From Bacteroidetes bacterium GWC2_46_850 (GTDB taxonomy: Bacteria > Bacteroidota > Bacteroidia > Bacteroidales > Dysgonomonadaceae), in contig MENQ01000005.1 in assembly GCA_001768325.1 (NCBI GenBank), forward strand, positions 1 to 40,292: a DNA stretch of 40,292 nt, written 5' to 3'. Below, piece by piece: positions 23,451 through 32,646 of this stretch; within the stretch, counting starts at the first letter, position 1; each line of letters starts with the position of its first letter. The notes beneath the pieces were generated by a model. That model searched no databases. It had not been told where the DNA came from and saw nothing but the letters and a program-made list of their open reading frames with translations. Made by a program: the position numbers and the translations under genes.

Positions 23451-25022
23451 CTATCGATTCTGTATGGTTGTGAATTTGTAGATGATGCCGATATCCGTAA
23501 AGATGGGTTTAAAATTGCCTTTCACACCCACCATCTGTCCGGCTCCAATAGAAAATCCCCAGTTTTGGTTGATCTGATGGGCCAATCCAGCACTATACTG
23601 AAAAACCAATCCATTGCCTGTATCGATGCCTCCACCTCCGGCTGCACCTCCCAGTACCTGTGCACGGAATTTCCAGGAAGGTGTCCGTGCATACCGGTAT
23701 CCTAAGCCCAACAGGCCTTCGGCATAAGCTCCATAAGATCCCTGGTAGGCCCAATAGGTTGCTCCCAGTATATCAAAATGGTGATGGAATTTTTTTGATA
23801 CGACCAACCCCATCAGGTTGAAAGACCGGTCATAAGGACGTCCATTTTTGTCTGTTGATTTGGTGGAAGGGTAATAGGTCCGGTTCTGCAATTCAAAACC
23901 AAACTCATGGAGCCGATCCGTGTCCTTCAGGCGATAGACGGTTCTCTGACGGTCGCCCCCCGTTGAAGCAAACTGGAAGTTTTTGGATAATCCCAATTCC
24001 AATAGTGTGCCATTAAACTCCCCTCCGGGAGTGATTGTCTGACCTATTGCGGCTTTGATTCCATACGCATTTCCCAACAGGGCTCTTAAACCGACCGACC
24101 CCTGGATGATTCCTCCTCCGCCACTTGCTATACCTCCTCCGCCACTGGGACCTGCCAGCAGCTGGGTATCGAGGGTCAATCGATCGGTCCCTAACGCCTG
24201 TTCAAAGCCAAGACCTACCAAATAACTCATATAGCCATCGATACCGCCAGCCACAGCACCATGTAATTTCAGTGCCGCATACCATTTGTGATGAAAAAAA
24301 TGATCCAACTCGATGCCAACCAAATAAATATCGCCTTCTTTGGGCGCGGGTATATCACTGGGAAAGGTAGGACGACCAACAAATTTTATGTAATTCTGTC
24401 CGGTAATCTGCACCCTGAATTTTGATTCCTTGTCGAGCGTTTCTGCATAATCCTCTGCCATGAATGCGGAGCCTGCCCTTCTTGCCGTGCTGAATTGTGT
24501 CGACAAGGTAAGACCAGCATTGAAATTATTCCCTCCGATGTTCCCGTTTGGAAAATCCAACCGGGAGTAGCCTCCGAAGAGCGAAACTTTTTTTATGCGA
24601 TAAGAGAGGTTGAGATGCAGACGCGTGATTAAACCTCCGCCATCCGGAGCTCCTCCGCCTCCGCCTCCTCCAACAAATATTCCACCATCCAATGATAAGG
24701 GGGATCGAAACAGGGGTTGAACATATCCTGCTCCCGTACCGAAGGTGATCAAACCAGGCCTCTTTCCTACGATGGCCGAATAGGTATTGATCGTGAAATA
24801 GAGATTGGGAAGCTTATCCACGATAAAAAAGTCGGCTCCCATCCCCAACATGCCCAAATCAGGCTCCCCTGACATTTTCAACGGTTCATAGCTGGACCTG
24901 AAACGAAGGGATTGCCTGATCAGGTTGACCTCCCTGCCATCACTTTCTTGCCCAGTCACAAGCAGGGTGACTGAAAACAGGAAAAAGAGAAGGAGAATAA
25001 AACGGATTAAAAACTTTTGCAT
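23451..25022 (-). CDS. Exported glycine-rich beta-barrel-like protein, unknown function
   Basis: I do not recognise the family. The 523-residue protein has a signal peptide (MQKFLIRFILLLFFLFSVTLLVTGQ). Alternating aromatic/hydrophobic strands are typical of an outer membrane barrel, and it ends IIYKFTTIQNR. Three internal modules each open with a Gly tract: GGGGGGGAPDGGG near residue 120, GPSGGGGIASGGGG near 290 and GGAAGGGGIDTGNG near 465. Each is followed by a strand, an N(A/Q)xxG turn and a G-x-F/N segment (GGEFNGTLLELGLSKNF; KGNFKPIFTDIGIIYKF). A nutrient-uptake or surface role is a guess. Neighbours are GTCAGC-repeat tracts on both sides. Confidence 0.65.
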   Translation of the reverse strand: MQKFLIRFILLLFFLFSVTLLVTGQESDGREVNLIRQSLRFRSSYEPLKMSGEPDLGMLGMGADFFIVDKLPNLYFTINTYSAIVGKRPGLITFGTGAGYVQPLFRSPLSLDGGIFVGGGGGGGAPDGGGLITRLHLNLSYRIKKVSLFGGYSRLDFPNGNIGGNNFNAGLTLSTQFSTARRAGSAFMAEDYAETLDKESKFRVQITGQNYIKFVGRPTFPSDIPAPKEGDIYLVGIELDHFFHHKWYAALKLHGAVAGGIDGYMSYLVGLGFEQALGTDRLTLDTQLLAGPSGGGGIASGGGGIIQGSVGLRALLGNAYGIKAAIGQTITPGGEFNGTLLELGLSKNFQFASTGGDRQRTVYRLKDTDRLHEFGFELQNRTYYPSTKSTDKNGRPYDRSFNLMGLVVSKKFHHHFDILGATYWAYQGSYGAYAEGLLGLGYRYARTPSWKFRAQVLGGAAGGGGIDTGNGLVFQYSAGLAHQINQNWGFSIGAGQMVGVKGNFKPIFTDIGIIYKFTTIQNR

Positions 25023-25029
25023 GTTGTTT

Positions 25030-25150
25030 TAGGATTCAGGGGTCAGGATTCAGGGGTTAGGAATCAGCGGTCAGCTATCAGCTATCAGCTTTCAGGAGTC
25101 AGCTTTCGGGAGAGGAAGCTTGTTCCGGCCAGCGGTTGGGGTTTACCTTT
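25030..25150. repeat. GTCAGC/TATCAGC repeat tract, locus 2
   Basis: Runs of GGTCAGGATTCAGGGG and TCAGCTATCAGCTATCAGC units are followed by AAGCTTGTTCCGGCCAGCGGTT, which resembles AAGCTTGAAGCCGGCAGCGGTT at 34388. The units are irregular, and no CRISPR spacing is present. Confidence 0.6.
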
Positions 25151-25155
25151 CAGCT

Positions 25156-26382
25156 TTATTCTTTCAGTAGTGAATCAACCAGAGTGTTGAACTCGTTGAT
25201 GAATTCTTCGTAAAAGAGGCCGGTGGCCGGTCCGTTGAAACCGGTATGAATGGTGCGTACCTTGCCCCGCTTATCAATAAAGATGGTGGTGGGATAGCTG
25301 GAGAAGTTGTCCAGCTCGGGCAACGCGCCGGCCACATTTTCCTTGCCGACTGCTCCGCCAAAGAGGATGGGGTAGCCGGTATGATAGCGTTCTTTAAGCT
25401 GGCCAATGGCTTTCTTTGCATAGGCTTCGTCGTCTTTCCTTTCAAAGGCGATACCGAGAATCTCCACACCGCGTCCTTTGTTCTCCTCATACCAGGGTGC
25501 CAGGAATGCCATCTCGTCGAGGCAGTTGGGGCACCAGCTTCCGAGAATCGATACAATCACCACTTTCCCTTTATATCGTTCGTCGCTGAGTGAAACGGTG
25601 TTTCCTTCCAGATCGGGCAGCGCAAAGCTGAGTGTTTCGTAGCCGGACTTGAGGCCGGCCAGCGAGTAGGCATCGACCAGCGCTGCCGCGTCGTTCTTCA
25701 TGCCCAGAAGCTTTGTGGTGCCGCGGGTAGTATGAAAGGTACCTTCGAAAAGGGTATCTGCAGTGAAGTTGAGTTCGATGTAATAGGGACTCAGTCCGCC
25801 AAAAGCGGAGAGCTGTACACCTTCACCGGTATAGGCACCTTCCAGAAAGCGGAGGTCGCCGGAGTTGGTCAGTACGGAGCCGGTGACAATGGCGTCGTCG
25901 GTTTTAAAGATGCCCACGTTGCGGGTGGTGTCTCCCGATTCACCCACGAAGAGCACATCCCACTTGCCATCAACCTTCCTTGTGGTGGGTTGTGCAACGG
26001 GCGCAAAACGTTTTGTCACGCCGTAGACTGCAGTGAAAGGTACGCCGGGATCGTCCTCGATGTAGTTTTTAATAAACTTTCCCTCGATACGGTTGTCAGT
26101 GACAAATCCTTTGAGCACGGCATCATAAGCTACGATGGGGACAATGAGCGTGTCGCCGTGAAATGCGGCGCCGGGAAGCTCTACCCGTTCCTCTCCGTTG
26201 ATCAGGGTGAAGGTGGCGGAGTCGGTGCCCTGCTTCTTCACCTCAAACAGGAAGGGAACCGTACGGTCGCCCGCCAGCGCAAGCTCGCCGCGCCATGTGC
26301 CTTCCTGCAATCCTCCTTTTTTTGCGCAGGAGCCCAGGCCTATGAGCAGAAGAGCAAGAAATAAAAATTGAAAATTCTTCAT
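25156..26382 (-). CDS. TlpA-like thioredoxin-domain lipoprotein
   Basis: The 408-residue protein starts with a lipoprotein signal (ALLLIGLGSC, Cys at about 19). Its N-terminal half is a beta-rich domain with repeated GxWxGxL/VxFxG-like strands (EGTWRGELALAGDRTVPFLFEV; VDGKWDVLFVGES). The C-terminal half is a TlpA/ResA-type thioredoxin fold (about 255-405) with VSILGSWCPNCLDEMAFLAPWYEENKG carrying the redox pair CPNC. It should reduce or exchange disulfides in the periplasm or outer membrane. It is downstream of susD on the same strand, but a TATATTTG motif (26501-26508) gives it a possible promoter of its own. It may process sulfur-containing substrates taken up by the SusCD pair; that is inference. 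Confidence 0.88.
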   Translation of the reverse strand: MKNFQFLFLALLLIGLGSCAKKGGLQEGTWRGELALAGDRTVPFLFEVKKQGTDSATFTLINGEERVELPGAAFHGDTLIVPIVAYDAVLKGFVTDNRIEGKFIKNYIEDDPGVPFTAVYGVTKRFAPVAQPTTRKVDGKWDVLFVGESGDTTRNVGIFKTDDAIVTGSVLTNSGDLRFLEGAYTGEGVQLSAFGGLSPYYIELNFTADTLFEGTFHTTRGTTKLLGMKNDAAALVDAYSLAGLKSGYETLSFALPDLEGNTVSLSDERYKGKVVIVSILGSWCPNCLDEMAFLAPWYEENKGRGVEILGIAFERKDDEAYAKKAIGQLKERYHTGYPILFGGAVGKENVAGALPELDNFSSYPTTIFIDKRGKVRTIHTGFNGPATGLFYEEFINEFNTLVDSLLKE

Positions 26383-26518
26383 ATTAATGTTGTTTTGTCT
26401 GTTTTAATAATTTGTGAATTCTTTATTTGAACAACCAACAGTTGATTTTTTACGGGTATCTCATTCATTGTTTACAACCAAGACAGAGGCCTTTAAATTG
26501 CAAATATAACGCACTTTT

Positions 26519-28096
26519 TTATTTGAACACCCACAATTTGGTTTCAATCACATCATTCCCTTGTGCAGCGACGGCAGCTTGGTAATTTTCAAGATTCACC
26601 GACTGCTCCTTCACCGGGTAATAGAGACGGGAGGGTACACCCCCATTGCCGAAAAGGGGATTGAAGGTGTAGCTGACCTGCTCACCGTTGATGGTGCCGG
26701 TGTATACCGTGTCGCCCCGCTTGATCAGAAAATCGGGGAAGCCGGTGCGGCGGTAGTCACTCCACCCCTCCAGGAACTGCCCGAACAGGGCAATGTATTT
26801 CTGATTCAGTACATTCCGCTGGCTGGCAGAGGGTAGTGCAGCCACGTATTCTGCAGCTTCGTTACCCGAGACACCCCACTTGGCAAGGGAAGCCAGCACG
26901 CCTGCTTCATAGTCGCTCTGACGCCAGTTGTTGTGTTCGGCGAGCAGGAAGGCTACCTCGGCATATTCCATCAGCACTTCACCATAGTTGGGAGTGCTGT
27001 AGGCAGCACCGGGGAGACTTACCGCAGTGGCAGGAAAACTCCCTGCCTGGGCTTCGGTCAGCCCATAGGGTAGTCCGGCATAAGCGCCGGCACCGTTCAG
27101 GGCGGCATACTTGCTCAGACGTGGATCAGCTGCAGGAAGCTGGGGATTTTCACCTTTCAGCAGATTCAAAAAGGGGAGAGAGATTGCAAAGTCGCGCCTG
27201 TTGGCGGTCACCGTGGCCCGGTAGTAAGGTGCCTCATTGGGTGCAGCACTGGCGTAAGTGAATACTGCGTTGTCGGCATTGCCGGTGAAGACGCCCTTGG
27301 CCAGTGCATCGGTGAAATGAGTCTGGTACAATTGGGGATCCTTTGCTTTCAGGCGGGTGGCAAAGCGAAGCCGCAGCGAGTTGGCAAATTTGGCCCATTT
27401 CAGGTTGCTGCCACCGTAGATGATGTCGGAGCTACTAAAGGTGTTCTCCGAAGAATAGCGCAGCAACGTGTCTCCGGCCTGCTTCAGCTCGTTCAGGATG
27501 TCGGCATAGATCTTTGCCTGCGGTGCATATTTGGGTGTGATGTTGTCGGGATTCTGCTGCAAAGCTTGAAAGTCGGCATCGTCGCTACCATGGGAGTGAT
27601 AGGGCACATCACCAAAAATGTCGGTCAGCGCGGAGAAGGCAACCGACTTAAGAATGCGGCTGATGGCGATCTGCGTGGCATTGCGACCGGCACCGCTGGC
27701 TGTGACCAGGTCTTTTGTGGCGGGATCGCTATTAAGCGTGATAACCTCCTGCAGATCGTTGACCACCTCATAGAGGCCGTTCCACACGTTGTCGGAATAA
27801 CTGAAAGGGATGTCGTAACGCGACTGGGATGTGTAGGTTACCTGACTCAGCTGCTGGATGAAGAGCCCGGAGCTGCGGAGGGAGGCGGACTCACTCCGGA
27901 TGTTGTCGAGCAGATGTTTTTCTGCCGTGACGATCAGTGAAGGGGTTTGTACCGCAGCGGGGCGGTTGGGGTCGATGTTCAGCTCCTCGTCTATGCAGGA
28001 GGTGAATGCGAAAACCAGTGAGAGCGACAGTGCGGTGAGCTGTACCCTGCCGTCGAAGTAGTTATGTTGAAAAAATTGATGAATGGCTCGTTTCAT
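26519..28096 (-). CDS. SusD/RagB-family outer membrane lipoprotein
   Basis: The 525-residue protein has a signal and lipobox FAFTSC at about residues 30-34. The SusD-like region starts DEELNIDPNRPAAVQTPSLIVTAEK and continues with SRYDIPFSYSDNVWNGLYEVVNDLQEVI, ATQIAISRILKSVAFSALTDIFGDVPY and GGSNLKWAKFANSLRLRFATRLKA. The end region has GQFLEGWSDYRRTGFPDF and RLYYPVKEQSVNLENYQAAV. It fits the SusD-like nutrient-binding branch. It caps the SusC transporter encoded 20 bases upstream. The substrate is not clear from sequence, and no glycoside hydrolase genes are nearby. Confidence 0.93.
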   Translation of the reverse strand: MKRAIHQFFQHNYFDGRVQLTALSLSLVFAFTSCIDEELNIDPNRPAAVQTPSLIVTAEKHLLDNIRSESASLRSSGLFIQQLSQVTYTSQSRYDIPFSYSDNVWNGLYEVVNDLQEVITLNSDPATKDLVTASGAGRNATQIAISRILKSVAFSALTDIFGDVPYHSHGSDDADFQALQQNPDNITPKYAPQAKIYADILNELKQAGDTLLRYSSENTFSSSDIIYGGSNLKWAKFANSLRLRFATRLKAKDPQLYQTHFTDALAKGVFTGNADNAVFTYASAAPNEAPYYRATVTANRRDFAISLPFLNLLKGENPQLPAADPRLSKYAALNGAGAYAGLPYGLTEAQAGSFPATAVSLPGAAYSTPNYGEVLMEYAEVAFLLAEHNNWRQSDYEAGVLASLAKWGVSGNEAAEYVAALPSASQRNVLNQKYIALFGQFLEGWSDYRRTGFPDFLIKRGDTVYTGTINGEQVSYTFNPLFGNGGVPSRLYYPVKEQSVNLENYQAAVAAQGNDVIETKLWVFK

Positions 28097-28116
28097 AGCT
28101 TTTTAATTTTATGCTG

Positions 28117-31100
28117 TTAGAATCTGATATTTACATTGATGCCAAAAGAGGCCGGGGTGGGCATGTTACCTCCCTCGATGCCCTGCACGTTGCCGCTGCT
28201 GTTGGTGAGCTCGGGGTCGATGGTCTTGCTTTCCCGGTAGAGGTAGAAGAGGTTCCTTCCATATACCGAGGCGCCGACACCTTTGACGACTTTGTTGCCC
28301 GAAAGAGGAAAGTCGTATTCCAGCGACAGTTCACGCAGTTTGATGAAGGTGGCATCGAAGATGCTGAAGGCGGTGGGTCCGTTGTAATGATTGCGCGACC
28401 AGGCCTGGGCGGTGACCAGCTTTGTGTTCTCTGCCGTGTTGGTGACGGTATAGGTCCCATCAGGATTAAAAGTGACATCTCCGGTCACTCCTTCAGAGAC
28501 GATGCCATTTTCGCGGATGCCATTGGCAGCTGTCTCGGGCAGGATGCCTGAATACATGGCCACCTTGTAGGTCTGGGAGAAGAACTTGCCTCCCACACGA
28601 GAGTCGATCAGAAAGTTAAAACGTATATTCTTGTAGCGAAGACCGTTCTGGAAGCTCCACAGATAGTCGGGCAGCACGCTGCCCAGGGGTACCAGCTGTT
28701 GGGTGCGCAGGTAGAGCCCGTCGGTGCCGACAACTTTCTGCCCGTCGGGGGCATAGACGAAGTCGTACCCGTAAAGCTGCCCGTAGCCCTCGCCCTCCTG
28801 TGCAGTGAGGGTTACCAGCGAGGTGCTGAGGTTGAGCCTGTTGACTGCATCAGAGAGTCGGATGATCTTGTTGCGGTTTCTGGAGAAGTTGATGGTGGTG
28901 TTCCAGTCCAGATCACGTCGTCGTATCGGGTTGATACCGAGTACCACCTCAAATCCCCTGTTGTTTATCTCTCCTGCATTGATCAGCTTCGATGAGTATC
29001 CGAAAGCATCGGAGGTGGGCAGCGAGATGATCTGGTTGTGGCTGCTGTTGTTGTACCAGGTGAGATCGAGGTCGATCAGGTCGCGGAAGAGCTGCAGCTG
29101 CAGGCCTGCCTCCAGCGAGGAGGTGATCTCCGGCTTCAGGTTCAGGTTGTTCAGCTGGTCGGGCAGGGTATAGGCGCTCTTCCCATTGATGGCATTTACT
29201 GCCTGATATACCTTATAGAGTTGATAAGGGTCGGTGTCGTTGCCCACCTGTGCCCATCCGAGGCGCACCTTGGCGAATGAAAGCCAGTCGTGGTTGCGCA
29301 GACCATCCAGCTCACTCAGGATGACCGAGGAGGTGAGGGAAGGATAAAAGTAGGAGTTGTTTGTCACCGGCAGCGTGGAGGACCAGTCGTTGCGGAAGGT
29401 GCCGTCGAGGTAGACGGTGCTGCGCCATCCGTAGGAAACGCTCCCGTAGACGGAGGAGAGCTGCTTCCTGTAGATGCCTGTAGCGGAGTTGATGATGGTG
29501 GAGGTGGCGTTGTTGAGGCTGTAATAGTTGGGGATGATGAGTCCTCCCGAGGTGGATATGTCGCTGATGCGGCGGTTGCGTTCCAGAAAATTACCACCCA
29601 GGTTGGCTACCAGTGAATGGTTGTTCCAGGTGTGGTTGGCGGTAGCCAGCAACTCATAGTTGAACTCTTCATACTTCTGATTGTACTCCTGGTACATCGA
29701 CTGGGAACGGGAGTTATAGGCAATCCTGTCCTGGAAGTCATAATCATAAATGTCGGCATTGATACGTCCTGTCACCGAAAGCCAGGTCGTGGGGGTGAGG
29801 GTGATGCCGGCATTTCCATAGAGTCTGTTGCGGTCTTCACTGAGGTAACTTTCGTAGGCCGACCAGTAGGGGTTGTCGATGTACTTTGTCTTCTCATCGG
29901 CCACCGTGTTCTGGTATCCTGTGCGATTCCAGGCGCGGGGTGTGCCGTCGGGACGCTTATATTCACTCAGGCGCTTGTAGTCGACCTGCACCTGTCCCCA
30001 CTGATAGGCCTCGAGGATGATGTTGCGGTTGGATGCTCCCGTCCAGGGACGCCCTGTGGAGGAGGTCTTCACATAGTTGGCATTGGCGAAGAAGGAGAGT
30101 AGCTTGCCGGTGGCATTTCCCGAGATGTTGATGCTGTTCTTTCCGAGCGATGAGTTGGGAATGGTGCCCGTCACGTTCTTGTTGGTGAAGGATACCCGGA
30201 AGGCCGAGTTGGCGGCCGACTTGGAAAGGGCGATATTGTGGGTATTGGCGACGCCGGTACGAAAGAAGTAGTTGACGTCGTGTTCAGGGTAGACCCAGGG
30301 TTCCGGATTGAGGTAATCGGCCGGATATTCGGGGTCGAGGTTGTACCAGTGCAACACGGGCGTACCGTCGAGCTTTGGTCCCCAGCTCTCATCGCCGGCA
30401 TATTCGGGAATGTTGTAGGTGGTGCCGTTAATGACCGCCGTGCCGAAGGTGGGGTTGTAACCGCCGCCATAGAGCTTTTGTCGCTCCGGGAGACGTACCA
30501 CCCTCTCGAACTCGACACCGCTGTTCAGTTCAATCTTCAGGTCGCCCTCGTCGCCCGCACGCCCCTTCTTCGTGGTGATGAGGATGACACCATTGGCGGC
30601 CCGTGATCCGTAGAGTGCTGCGGCAGAAGGTCCTTTCAGCACGTTCACGCCGGCAATGTCATCAGGATTGATATCCTGGATGGTGCTTCCCACATCCTTG
30701 CCCGCGCTGCCATGTATGGTGGTGGAGCTGTTCAGGTCGCTATTGTCCAGCGGCACTCCGTCGATCACATAGAGAGGCTGGTTATTGCCGGTGATGGAGT
30801 TGATGCCGCGCAGGGTGATGCGGGAGGAGCCACCCAGGTTGCTCCCTCCGGAGATGACCTGCAGCCCGGCAATCTTGCCGGAGAGAGCACTCATTGGGTT
30901 GGTAGGGCGCGCCCCAAAGGCATCGGCGGTGACATGCTGTACCGCGTATCCGAGTGCCTTCTTCTCCCGGGGGATATTGAGTGAGGTGATCACCACTTCA
31001 TTTAGTGCCGTGGTTCCCTCCTGCAGCGTAACAGGGTAGATCCCGGATCGGGAAACCTGAAGGGATTGGCTCTCGTAGCCGATATAGGAGAAGATGAGTG

Positions 31101-31332
31101 TGGTTCCTGCGGATACGCTCAGGCTGTAGTTGCCATCGACATCAGACACGGTGCCGGTGGCGCCGTTGTTTGCATCCACAATGGTGACACCGATAAGGGG
31201 CAGATTGTGGTGGTCGGTAATCTTGCCCGAGACTGTGATTTGTGATGTTACTTGTGCAAAGATGCCCGGGAGGGAGAGCTGAAGTAACAGAAGCAGGATT
31301 ATTTGCTGTTTTTTGAATAGAATGAATCTCAT
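28117..31332 (-). CDS. SusC/RagA-family TonB-linked outer membrane transporter
   Basis: The 1071-residue protein has a signal peptide (IILLLLLQLSLPGIFAQ), a carboxypeptidase-like domain (VSGKITDHHNLPLIGVTIVDANNG), and a TonB box near ALNEVVITSLN. The plug domain has NPMSALSGKIAGLQVISGG, GSSRITLRGINSITGNNQPLYVIDGVPLDN and INPDDIAGVNVLKGPSAAALYGSRAANGVILITTKKG. A 22-stranded barrel follows, ending FGINVNIRF. It forms a TonB-driven import pore with the SusD protein encoded 20 bases downstream. No TAnnTTTG promoter is visible in the 61 bases between the terminator at 31386-31420 and the start, so expression may depend on read-through from cysK. Confidence 0.95.
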   Translation of the reverse strand: MRFILFKKQQIILLLLLQLSLPGIFAQVTSQITVSGKITDHHNLPLIGVTIVDANNGATGTVSDVDGNYSLSVSAGTTLIFSYIGYESQSLQVSRSGIYPVTLQEGTTALNEVVITSLNIPREKKALGYAVQHVTADAFGARPTNPMSALSGKIAGLQVISGGSNLGGSSRITLRGINSITGNNQPLYVIDGVPLDNSDLNSSTTIHGSAGKDVGSTIQDINPDDIAGVNVLKGPSAAALYGSRAANGVILITTKKGRAGDEGDLKIELNSGVEFERVVRLPERQKLYGGGYNPTFGTAVINGTTYNIPEYAGDESWGPKLDGTPVLHWYNLDPEYPADYLNPEPWVYPEHDVNYFFRTGVANTHNIALSKSAANSAFRVSFTNKNVTGTIPNSSLGKNSINISGNATGKLLSFFANANYVKTSSTGRPWTGASNRNIILEAYQWGQVQVDYKRLSEYKRPDGTPRAWNRTGYQNTVADEKTKYIDNPYWSAYESYLSEDRNRLYGNAGITLTPTTWLSVTGRINADIYDYDFQDRIAYNSRSQSMYQEYNQKYEEFNYELLATANHTWNNHSLVANLGGNFLERNRRISDISTSGGLIIPNYYSLNNATSTIINSATGIYRKQLSSVYGSVSYGWRSTVYLDGTFRNDWSSTLPVTNNSYFYPSLTSSVILSELDGLRNHDWLSFAKVRLGWAQVGNDTDPYQLYKVYQAVNAINGKSAYTLPDQLNNLNLKPEITSSLEAGLQLQLFRDLIDLDLTWYNNSSHNQIISLPTSDAFGYSSKLINAGEINNRGFEVVLGINPIRRRDLDWNTTINFSRNRNKIIRLSDAVNRLNLSTSLVTLTAQEGEGYGQLYGYDFVYAPDGQKVVGTDGLYLRTQQLVPLGSVLPDYLWSFQNGLRYKNIRFNFLIDSRVGGKFFSQTYKVAMYSGILPETAANGIRENGIVSEGVTGDVTFNPDGTYTVTNTAENTKLVTAQAWSRNHYNGPTAFSIFDATFIKLRELSLEYDFPLSGNKVVKGVGASVYGRNLFYLYRESKTIDPELTNSSGNVQGIEGGNMPTPASFGINVNIRF

Positions 31333-31385
31333 AAGTTATGTGGGTTATTGATTGTTATGATCTGCTCAATTGTTGCGTAATGGGA

Positions 31386-31420
31386 TAAAAAAAAGCGGCT
31401 GATTTACAAGATCAGCCGCT
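31386..31420 (-). terminator. Terminator/attenuator upstream of susC
   Basis: Perfect 10-bp arms AGCGGCTGAT (31394-31403) and ATCAGCCGCT (31411-31420) with a 7-base loop are followed, in the minus direction, by eight T residues (31393-31386). It lies 27 bases after the stop of the small Met/Cys-rich ORF and 54 bases before susC, so it could act as an attenuator. Confidence 0.8.
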
Positions 31421-31446
31421 GTGGTATATGAATACCCGAATTGTTT

Positions 31447-31560
31447 TCAGGCATACAGGAGTGACTGATGTCTATGACGGTGACAGCACATGACCATTGT
31501 CATCCGACTTGTCGGCGACATTTTCACCAGGCTCTGCATGTTGTTAAAAACGGGTTTCAT
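31447..31560 (-). CDS. Candidate Met/Cys-rich leader peptide ORF
   Basis: This 37-residue ORF runs from ATG at 31560 to TGA at 31447, 40 bases downstream of the cysK stop. It has six methionines and two adjacent cysteines (MTMVMCCHRHRHQ near the end), an unusually high share of sulfur amino acids. It sits between cysK and a strong terminator that precedes susC. This is the layout of a transcription-attenuation leader in which ribosome stalling at Met or Cys codons would affect terminator formation. I do not recognise the peptide; expression and regulation are inferred. Confidence 0.5.
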   Translation of the reverse strand: MKPVFNNMQSLVKMSPTSRMTMVMCCHRHRHQSLLYA

Positions 31561-31600
31561 CGTGTTGAATTTATTTGTAACCAGTCTTCTTAATATAATC

Positions 31601-32548
31601 TTACAGGGGATATTCATCGAAGGCATACAGTACCGTGGAGAAGTAACGTTCTCCGGTATCGGGAAGGATTGCCACGATGGTTTTGCCTGCATTCTCCGGT
31701 TCTTTTGCCAGTTGCAGGGCGGCATATGCGGCAGCACCCGACGAGATACCGACCAGGAGACCTTCAATCTTGGCGAGTTTTCTGCTCGTGCGGATGGCAT
31801 CGTCATTGCTTACGGTGAACACGCGGTCTACCGCTGAGGCATCGTAGGTCCCCGGTATGAAACCGGCGCCAATGCCCTGGATCTTGTGTGGACCGGGATT
31901 TCCGCCGGAGAGCACCGGGGAGTCGGTGGGTTCTACGGCTACCACCTGTATGGCGGGGTTCAGCTCCTTCAGCCTCCTTCCGGCACCGCTCACGGTACCT
32001 CCCGTGCCTACACCACTGACAAAAATGTCTACTTTGCCGTCGGTATCACGCCATACTTCTTCACCGGTGGTGTCATAGTGAATTTGCGGATTGGCCTGAT
32101 TTTCAAACTGCTGCAGGATCACCGAATTGGGTATCTCCGACTGCAGTTCTTTTGCTTTGGCAATGGATCCCTTCATGCCTTCGCTGCCCGGCGTGAGCAC
32201 CAACTCGGCACCCAGTGCCTTGAGCAGGTTTCTCCTTTCGATACTCATGGTCTCGGGCATCGTGAGGATGAGTCTGTATTTTTTGATGGCGGAGACAAAA
32301 GCAAGGCCGATGCCTGTATTGCCACTGGTGGGTTCAATGAGCACCGAACCCTCACTGAGCAACCCCTTCTGCTCGGCATCCTCTACCATGGACAGTGCGA
32401 TACGGTCTTTCACACTCCCGAGTGGGTTGTAACTTTCCAGTTTTACGACGAGGTTGGCCGCAGCTCCCTCGGCTTTTCCAAAATTACTGAGTTTCAGTAG
32501 CGGTGTATTGCCGACCAATTGGGTCAGGTTTTCTGCAATTTTTGTCAT
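31601..32548 (-). CDS. cysK: Cysteine synthase A (O-acetylserine sulfhydrylase)
   Basis: This 315-residue PLP enzyme makes cysteine from O-acetylserine and sulfide. Motifs are the start [16 protein letters not shown], the PLP-lysine motif [19 protein letters not shown] (Lys at about 46), the substrate loop [37 protein letters not shown], the phosphate-binding [17 protein letters not shown], and [14 protein letters not shown]. The length is typical. A minus-strand TATCTTTG (32574-32581) lies upstream in the region shared with the divergent LuxR-type gene. The next possible unit downstream is the Met/Cys-rich ORF, terminator and susC. Confidence 0.95.
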   Translation of the reverse strand: MTKIAENLTQLVGNTPLLKLSNFGKAEGAAANLVVKLESYNPLGSVKDRIALSMVEDAEQKGLLSEGSVLIEPTSGNTGIGLAFVSAIKKYRLILTMPETMSIERRNLLKALGAELVLTPGSEGMKGSIAKAKELQSEIPNSVILQQFENQANPQIHYDTTGEEVWRDTDGKVDIFVSGVGTGGTVSGAGRRLKELNPAIQVVAVEPTDSPVLSGGNPGPHKIQGIGAGFIPGTYDASAVDRVFTVSNDDAIRTSRKLAKIEGLLVGISSGAAAYAALQLAKEPENAGKTIVAILPDTGERYFSTVLYAFDEYPL

Positions 32549-32646
32549 ATTCTTCTGTTTTTTAATTTTGAGACAAAGATAGGGGTAGTTTTTGGGGCCT
32601 GAAATAGCACAATTGTGTTATTTTTGCATCAATAAAGAGAATCAGG
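32549..32646. promoter_or_regulatory. Divergent promoter region, cysK and LuxR-type gene
   Basis: Minus strand: TATCTTTG at 32574-32581 for cysK. Plus strand: TATTTTTG at 32619-32626 for the regulator, whose start codon is GTG at 32647. A well-spaced -33 TTG is not evident for either. Confidence 0.55.
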
